Shown piece by piece: positions 4,733 through 6,454 of a DNA stretch of 6,454 nt. Origin of the DNA: Modestobacter sp. (GTDB lineage: Bacteria; Actinomycetota; Actinomycetes; Mycobacteriales; Geodermatophilaceae); assembly GCA_025965775.1 (NCBI GenBank), contig JAOPWG010000353.1:1-6454 (forward strand), in the 5' to 3' direction. Made by a program: the position numbers and the translations under genes. The first letter of the stretch is position 1. Every line of letters starts with the position of its first letter. The notes under the pieces are model-generated. The model was not told where the DNA came from. It saw only the letters and a program-made list of their open reading frames with translations, and ran no database searches.

Positions 4733-6454
4733 GTGACCGTCCCCCCGACGTCCCCGCCCCGCCGCCGCGCGCGCAGCGCCGCCCGCGAGTCCCTGACCCG
4801 CGACGCCGACCGCGTCGCCGCGCGCGACGAGAAGCGCGCCCAGCAGCTCTGGGTCGACGGCGCCGCCCCGACGCTGCCGGTCCGGGCCTCCCGCCCCGAG
4901 GAGGTCGTCTTCCACCTCGGGCCCACCAACTCCGGCAAGACCTACGACTCCCTGGTGGCGCTGGCCCGCACGGGCTCCGGCGTCTACGCCGCCCCGCTCC
5001 GCCAGCTCGCCCACGAGGCCTACGCCCGACTGTCCGAGCAGCTCCCGCCCGGCACCGTCGGCCTGTCCACGGGCGAGGAGGAGATCGACCCGATGGCGCC
5101 CATCGTGTGCTGCACGGTGGAGAAGGCCCCGATGCGCGGCGAGCTCCTGGTCCTCGACGAGTCGCACTGGGTGGCCGACCCCGACCGTGGCCACCACTGG
5201 GCGCGCCTGCTGCTGACCGGTGACTACCGCGAGATGCACCTCATCTCGGCCGCCGAGGCCTACCTGCTGCTCAAGCCGCTGGTCGCCGACGCCAAGCACG
5301 TCACCGTGGTCAACCACAAGCGGTTGTCCCGCCTCGACGTCCTCCGGGCGCCGGTCCGCCCGAACGTCGTACGGCCGCAGACACTCGTCGTCGCCTTCTC
5401 GCGCAAGGCCGTCTACGCCGTGGCCGCCGAGCTCGACCAGCACCGGCCGGGCAAGGTCGGCGTCCTCTACGGCGCCCTGCCCCCGGCGACCCGCCGCGAC
5501 GTCATCGAGCGGTTCACCACCGGTGAGCTCGAGGTCCTGGTCACCACCGACGTGATCGGCCACGGCATCAACGTGCCGGCCACCACCGTGCTGTTCGCCG
5601 AGACCACCAAGTACGACGGCACCGAGCTGCGCCCGCTGCGCACCTGGGAGACGGCCCAGATCGCCGGCCGGGCCGGCCGCTACGGGCTCACCGGGCACGG
5701 CCAGGTCGGCATCCTCATCGGTGTCGCCGGGCTCAAGCCGTCCCAGGGGCTGCTGATGGCCGGGGCGGAGGTCGCCCGCGGCGACGCGGTCAGCGACCTC
5801 CCCCGCCGCGCGCCCCGCCTGCGCCCCGAACTCGACGACCTCGGCGCCTTCGAGCCGGTCGACCTGCCGGAGGCGCTCACCCGGTGGATGGCCTGGGCCC
5901 GCACCGCCACGCGTGACGAGGCGATGACCGCCGACGACGTGACCAGCCTCGTCGTCCGGGTCAACGCCCTCCTGCCGCTGCTGCAGGGACCGCTCGGCGC
6001 CGCCGGCGACCTGGACACCGTCTGGCGGCTGGTCAACCTGGCCATCGACTACAACCCGCCGCGCCGCACCCGCTGGCTGGTGCTCGCCCGCGCCGCCCTG
6101 GAGCACGCCGTCGGCCTGCCCGTGGCCCCGGAGACGGTACTGCCCGACCTCCCGGTGGGTGGCAGCGTCGAGGAGTTCGAGCAGGCCGCCGCGGCGGCCC
6201 GCGACGCCCAGACCCTGCTCCGCCAGGTCCCCGGCGTCGCCGGCCTGAGCAGCGACGACGCCGCGTGGGTCGAGGAGGAGTGCTCCGAGACCATCCCCGA
6301 GATGCTGCCGGGCGCCATCGACCTGGTCCGGTCCGGGAAGTGCGTCGAGTGCGGCGCCGCGATCGCCCCGTGGTTCAGCACCTGCCGGCCGTGCAGCTTC
6401 CGCGGTGCCGACCGCGGCGACCGGGACCGGCGTCCCGGTGGCCACGGCCGTCCG
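4733..6454 (+). CDS. SUV3-like DExH-box RNA helicase with C-terminal zinc ribbon (3' end outside window)
   Basis: The frame is open for 574 codons to the right edge. After a basic, helical N-terminus (1-57) comes a superfamily 2 helicase core in the order of the SUV3 subfamily. Walker A is GPTNSGKT (63-70), followed by GVYAAPLRQLAHE (83-95), STGEE (112-116), CCTVEK (126-131) and motif II DESH (142-145). The second RecA-like half has AFSRKAVYAV (221-230), YGALPP (246-251), motif V TTDVIGHGIN (271-280), a KYDG element (293-296) and motif VI QIAGRAGRYG (309-318). Mitochondrial SUV3 unwinds RNA with ATP alongside the exonuclease PNPase; a similar cytoplasmic RNA-decay role is inferred here. Near the right end C537, C540, C551 and C554 form a CxxC-x10-CxxC zinc ribbon, followed by an Arg/Gly-rich tail. 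The GTG at 4733 is the first usual start after an in-frame stop at 4616-4618. AAGGA (4716-4720) precedes it, at a long 12-base spacing. Confidence 0.92.
   Translation, partial: MTVPPTSPPRRRARSAARESLTRDADRVAARDEKRAQQLWVDGAAPTLPVRASRPEEVVFHLGPTNSGKTYDSLVALARTGSGVYAAPLRQLAHEAYARLSEQLPPGTVGLSTGEEEIDPMAPIVCCTVEKAPMRGELLVLDESHWVADPDRGHHWARLLLTGDYREMHLISAAEAYLLLKPLVADAKHVTVVNHKRLSRLDVLRAPVRPNVVRPQTLVVAFSRKAVYAVAAELDQHRPGKVGVLYGALPPATRRDVIERFTTGELEVLVTTDVIGHGINVPATTVLFAETTKYDGTELRPLRTWETAQIAGRAGRYGLTGHGQVGILIGVAGLKPSQGLLMAGAEVARGDAVSDLPRRAPRLRPELDDLGAFEPVDLPEALTRWMAWARTATRDEAMTADDVTSLVVRVNALLPLLQGPLGAAGDLDTVWRLVNLAIDYNPPRRTRWLVLARAALEHAVGLPVAPETVLPDLPVGGSVEEFEQAAAAARDAQTLLRQVPGVAGLSSDDAAWVEEECSETIPEMLPGAIDLVRSGKCVECGAAIAPWFSTCRPCSFRGADRGDRDRRPGGHGRP

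Noticed and set aside
4601..6445. 614-codon minus-strand open frame opposite the helicase
   Set aside because: The plus strand here encodes a complete set of helicase motifs. The minus-strand product is repetitive Gly/Ala/Arg/Asp sequence without a recognisable family.

Overview
This is a very GC-rich window with GTG starts, GC-biased third codon positions, hairpin terminators without a T-run and a LAxTG-type sorting signal. Together these point to a high-GC actinobacterium (Actinomycetota). The genus cannot be fixed from this window; a Geodermatophilaceae- or Kineosporiaceae-like soil actinobacterium would fit, but that is a guess. I see no insertion sequence, CRISPR array, tRNA, rRNA, prophage or other sign of an accessory island.

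Layout. (1) Positions 1-2281, minus strand: a membrane-anchored PAS-GGDEF-EAL protein for cyclic-di-GMP turnover, cut at its C-terminal end by the window edge but with the EAL domain complete. (2) 2282-2669: a 388-bp gap holding the leader of that gene and two strong hairpins that form the likely terminator of the next gene. (3) 2670-4367, minus strand: a complete 565-residue secreted surface protein with a signal peptide, a glycine-rich domain, two fibronectin type III domains, an Ig-like domain and a C-terminal LAYTG sorting signal with membrane anchor. (4) 4368-4732: a 365-bp divergent intergenic region, with a hairpin-rich leader for the surface protein and a locally AT-richer core where promoters are expected. 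(5) 4733-6454, plus strand: a SUV3-like DExH-box RNA helicase with a C-terminal four-cysteine zinc ribbon, open at the right edge.

How the genes relate. The surface protein and the c-di-GMP enzyme are co-directional, but terminator-like hairpins and a long gap separate them, so they are probably separate transcripts. A link through c-di-GMP control of surface attachment is conceivable but is inference only. The helicase is transcribed divergently and has no evident functional tie to the other two. Several very long open frames antisense to these genes (for example 95-2407 plus, 1971-4505 plus, 4601-6445 minus) are GC-driven shadows, not genes. I found no convincing new multi-gene system. The points most worth a second look are the bacterial SUV3-like helicase with its zinc ribbon, the architecture of the sortase-anchored protein, and a leader that can fold in two mutually exclusive ways.
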